From NCBI GenBank assembly GCA_023213315.1, contig JAKCPI010010567.1, positions 1 through 64,000 of the forward strand: 64,000 nt of DNA, written 5' to 3'. How positions within the stretch are numbered: the first letter of the stretch is position 1; each line of letters starts with the position of its first letter. The stretch comes from Euborellia annulipes (taxonomy: Eukaryota > Arthropoda > Insecta > Dermaptera > Anisolabididae). The position numbers were made by a program, and so were the translations under genes. The notes under the pieces were generated by a model. The model saw nothing but the letters and a program-made list of their open reading frames with translations. It did not search any database and had not been told where the DNA came from. Of the stretch, positions 61,538 to 64,000 are shown one piece after another.

Positions 61538-64000
61538 ATGGAATCAGCGAGAGTAAAATATTCCGGAGTTAAACTAGCCTCCCGTTCGGATCTCCGGGTG
61601 GAGGCTACTCCCGCGGGTTCTATGAGGAAAAATCCTCTTAAATTTCCAAACAAGGATTTCACAATTCAGTTCACCAATATTCGAGGACTGAACTCAAACC
61701 TTAATGCCGTCCACCACCATCTCGAACGAGTCAATCCCCAAATTCTTGTTCTTGGAGAAACCCAGATTTCAACAACCAACTCAGGAGCCCCTCACCTTAA
61801 TTACCCTAACTACCTTATCCTTGATAAGTTTCGCTTTAAGGGAGGCATCTGTGCCTATGTAAGATCAGATGTTTCCTGTAGGAGAATACATGAACTCGAG
61901 TCTAACGATTTCGATATACTATGGCTCAAAATCTCAGCCAAATCATCGAATCATTTCCTATGCTGTATCTATCGTTCCCCCAACGCTAGCAACCATACTT
62001 ACTTTTTCGACCATCTCACAGAATGTGTCAATTCTATCCAAACCAAATTCCCGTCAAATGAAATCTCCTTCCTAGGAGATTTTAACGTTCACCACAAAGA
62101 TTGGCTGAAATACTCGGGCACCACCGATGCTGCAGGGAGGGCAGCCAAGAATTTTTGCGATTCTTGCGACCTCACCCAAATCATTGGTGAACCCACACGT
62201 GTTCCAGACAATCCAACACATGCCCCCCATCTTCTAGACCTATTTATTACCTCCAACCCACACTCTTACTTCCCTTCAGTAGCCCCCCCTCTTGGCACTT
62301 CCGACCACTCCCTTGTCACGGTAGTATTCAAGACATCTCCCACTAACCATCTAAAACGCATCCCTCCTCGGAAAATTTGGCAATTCCACTCAGCCCAATG
62401 GGATGACCTAAGAATCTTCTATTCGTCTTTTCCATGGAATGATTACTGCTTCAACGGAACCAATGCTTCTCAGGCGGCTGACTCTATCACAGAAGCCATA
62501 ATCATGGGTATGGAAATGTACGTACCCTTTAAAATATATCAAAAGGGAAAAAAATCCAAACCATGGTTTAATGTCCAATGTGTGAAAGCCACTAGCGCCA
62601 AAAATCAAGCATATGAGAACTGGAAACTGTCTCATGATCCGTTGGAGTGGGATAGATTTCGTAAGGCCAGAACCCAATGTCAGAAGACCATCAATGAGGC
62701 TAAAAGGACCTTCGAGCAGAGGAAATGCGACCAATTGGCATCCTGCCCAAATGGTAGTCGACGCTTCTGGTCTTTGGCCAAGGCAGTAGGCCGTAACTTT
62801 TCCTCATCTTCATTTCCACCTCTTAATTTGCCTGATGGTAAAATTGCCACTACCCCATTTGAAAAAGCCCAAATCTTTGCTTCTCTCTTCGCATCCAATT
62901 CTACTATTGACGATAAAGCCAATAGTCGCGATCCTCCGACCCAGCATTCCAATAAAATTTCAATGAATAAAATTCATTTTAGGGATAAACTAATTAAAAA
63001 GGTTATTAAGGAGCTAGTAATCGACAAATCTCCAGGCCCTGACGGTATTCCCCCCATCGTCATTAAAAAATGTTCCCCTGAATTGGTCCCAATATTATCC
63101 AGGTTGTTCAACCTCTCATTTTCCTCGGGACATTTTCCCGACTCTTGGAAATTGGCAAATATTCAACCCATTCCCAAAAAAGGTGACTCCTCTCTTCCCA
63201 GCAACTATCGCCCAATCGCAATAACCTCCATACTATCCAAAATTATGGAAAAAGCCCTCAACATTCAAATTTTAAATCATCTGGAACATTGCGGAATGAT
63301 GAATGATAGGCAATATGGTTTCAGGCATGCTCGATCGACTGGGGATATTTTGAGCTTTGTCACACACCTCTGGAACAAAGCCATGGAAATGAAAGGGGAA
63401 ACTATTGCAGTTGCTCTTGACATTTCGAAGGCTTTCGATCAGGTATGGCATAAAAATCTTTATGCTAAACTTCCATCTTTTGGCCTATCCTCTGAGCTGT
63501 GCCAGTGGATCAAGAGCTTTCTAACGGAGCGAAAGATCTCGGTTGTAGTCGACGGTGTGTCTTCTATTCCGCATTCAATCAACGCAGGTGTTCCCCAGGG
63601 TTCTGTCCTCTCTCCCACCCTATTCCTTATGTACATTAACGATCTCATGGGAGTAACCTCCAACCCAATTCATTGCTTTGCTGATGACAGTACCCTGCAC
63701 TCAGTCAGGACTGGTGAAACCTCATCCACTGGTCGTCTGGGGGCTGTGTCGTCGATAAATGATGATCTTGGTCTCTTGGAGGAATGGGGAAACCTCAATC
63801 AAGTAAAATTCAATTCCCAAAAAACCCAATGTTGTTTAATTTCTAGACAAAAAAATAGGATTTGCCCTCCCCTTATTTACAGCAATAATAGCCTCGAGTT
63901 CAAAGATTCATTTTCTGTTCTGGGAGTGACAGTTACATCTGATCTCTCCTGGAGCAACCACATCTCTTCTGTGGTTAAATCTACCGCAAGGAAATTGGGT
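61538..64000 (+). CDS. Jockey-type LINE ORF2 (endonuclease-RT), 3' end outside window
   Basis: A single frame stays open from ATG 61538 for 821 codons to the last base of the window, with a TAA 30 bases upstream of the ATG in frame. The N-terminal APE endonuclease shows FTNIRG (about residue 45), LGETQI, FLGDFNVHHKDW (about 184) and GTSDHSLV (about 257). The reverse transcriptase shows DKSPGPDGIPP (about 497), NYRPIAITSILSK, motif A ALDISKAFDQVWH (about 627), motif B GVPQGSVLSPTLF (about 684) and the catalytic FADD at 63677-63688. LDISKAFDxVWH and FADD are typical of the Jockey group. No stop or frameshift is seen, so this copy looks young. It cleaves target DNA and primes reverse transcription of its own RNA. 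Confidence 0.9.
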   Translation, partial: MESARVKYSGVKLASRSDLRVEATPAGSMRKNPLKFPNKDFTIQFTNIRGLNSNLNAVHHHLERVNPQILVLGETQISTTNSGAPHLNYPNYLILDKFRFKGGICAYVRSDVSCRRIHELESNDFDILWLKISAKSSNHFLCCIYRSPNASNHTYFFDHLTECVNSIQTKFPSNEISFLGDFNVHHKDWLKYSGTTDAAGRAAKNFCDSCDLTQIIGEPTRVPDNPTHAPHLLDLFITSNPHSYFPSVAPPLGTSDHSLVTVVFKTSPTNHLKRIPPRKIWQFHSAQWDDLRIFYSSFPWNDYCFNGTNASQAADSITEAIIMGMEMYVPFKIYQKGKKSKPWFNVQCVKATSAKNQAYENWKLSHDPLEWDRFRKARTQCQKTINEAKRTFEQRKCDQLASCPNGSRRFWSLAKAVGRNFSSSSFPPLNLPDGKIATTPFEKAQIFASLFASNSTIDDKANSRDPPTQHSNKISMNKIHFRDKLIKKVIKELVIDKSPGPDGIPPIVIKKCSPELVPILSRLFNLSFSSGHFPDSWKLANIQPIPKKGDSSLPSNYRPIAITSILSKIMEKALNIQILNHLEHCGMMNDRQYGFRHARSTGDILSFVTHLWNKAMEMKGETIAVALDISKAFDQVWHKNLYAKLPSFGLSSELCQWIKSFLTERKISVVVDGVSSIPHSINAGVPQGSVLSPTLFLMYINDLMGVTSNPIHCFADDSTLHSVRTGETSSTGRLGAVSSINDDLGLLEEWGNLNQVKFNSQKTQCCLISRQKNRICPPLIYSNNSLEFKDSFSVLGVTVTSDLSWSNHISSVVKSTARKLG

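Noticed and set aside
61281..61556. LINE ORF1 upstream of the long ORF2
   Set aside because: The 91-codon frame has no coiled coil, RRM or zinc knuckle. It may be a remnant but cannot be supported.

Overview
This is an AT-rich, intron- and transposon-dominated stretch of a metazoan nuclear genome. Splice sites, large introns, tRNA-derived SINEs, non-LTR retrotransposons, Helitron-type 3' ends and many hAT- and mariner-like MITEs are visible, and there is no bacterial-style gene organisation. An arthropod is the most likely source (AT content, repeat style, GAGA-type promoter-like block), but no host gene here fixes the species, so this is inference.

Host genes are sparse. On the minus strand three phase-matched exons (60013-60208, 48187-48303, 42287-42484) encode most of a calaxin/EFCAB1-like EF-hand protein of cilia or flagella; its first exon(s) lie beyond the right edge and its introns are 11.7 kb and 5.7 kb. 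On the plus strand two possible coding exons (31871-31928 and 47462-47591) have matching phase and would overlap the calaxin gene antiparallel; a GAGA-rich block ending in a splice donor (4181-4553) may be their promoter and 5'UTR. A further two-exon 94-residue ORF (11127-11773) sits between imperfect terminal inverted repeats and is probably transposon-encoded.

Layout. 1-7300: tRNA-like heads, three copies of a hairpin-ended repeat called here family H (marked by CTGGTGTGAC), a piggyBac-like MITE, and a hAT-type MITE built from TATCGATA sites. 7305-9925: a LINE tail split by such a MITE, itself split by a further insertion. 9926-18640: three Helitron-like elements (HINEs) carrying a SINE segment, foldbacks and more family H. 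19560-21960: a tandem satellite. 22440-27235: further repeats, including a 473-bp direct duplication around an H copy. 28100-31870: plain AT-rich DNA. 34200-41920: MITEs, a second satellite (144-bp unit), foldbacks. 42300-50440: calaxin introns with a hAT element, Helitron ends and Penelope-like motifs. 50465-55360: an almost complete two-ORF non-LTR retrotransposon with two single-base frameshifts. 55619-58100: a SINE and an H copy split by a 1.5-kb near-perfect palindrome. 58345-61060: nested hAT MITEs and a pogo-like remnant. 61538-64000: an uninterrupted Jockey-type ORF2 that runs off the window.

The strongest non-gene story is nesting. Exact target-site duplications order many insertions, several structures are long inverted repeats able to form long hairpins, and one recurring motif (CTGATGA or CTGAAGA, a short stem, then CCGAAACG) resembles the hammerhead-like signature of Penelope-like elements.
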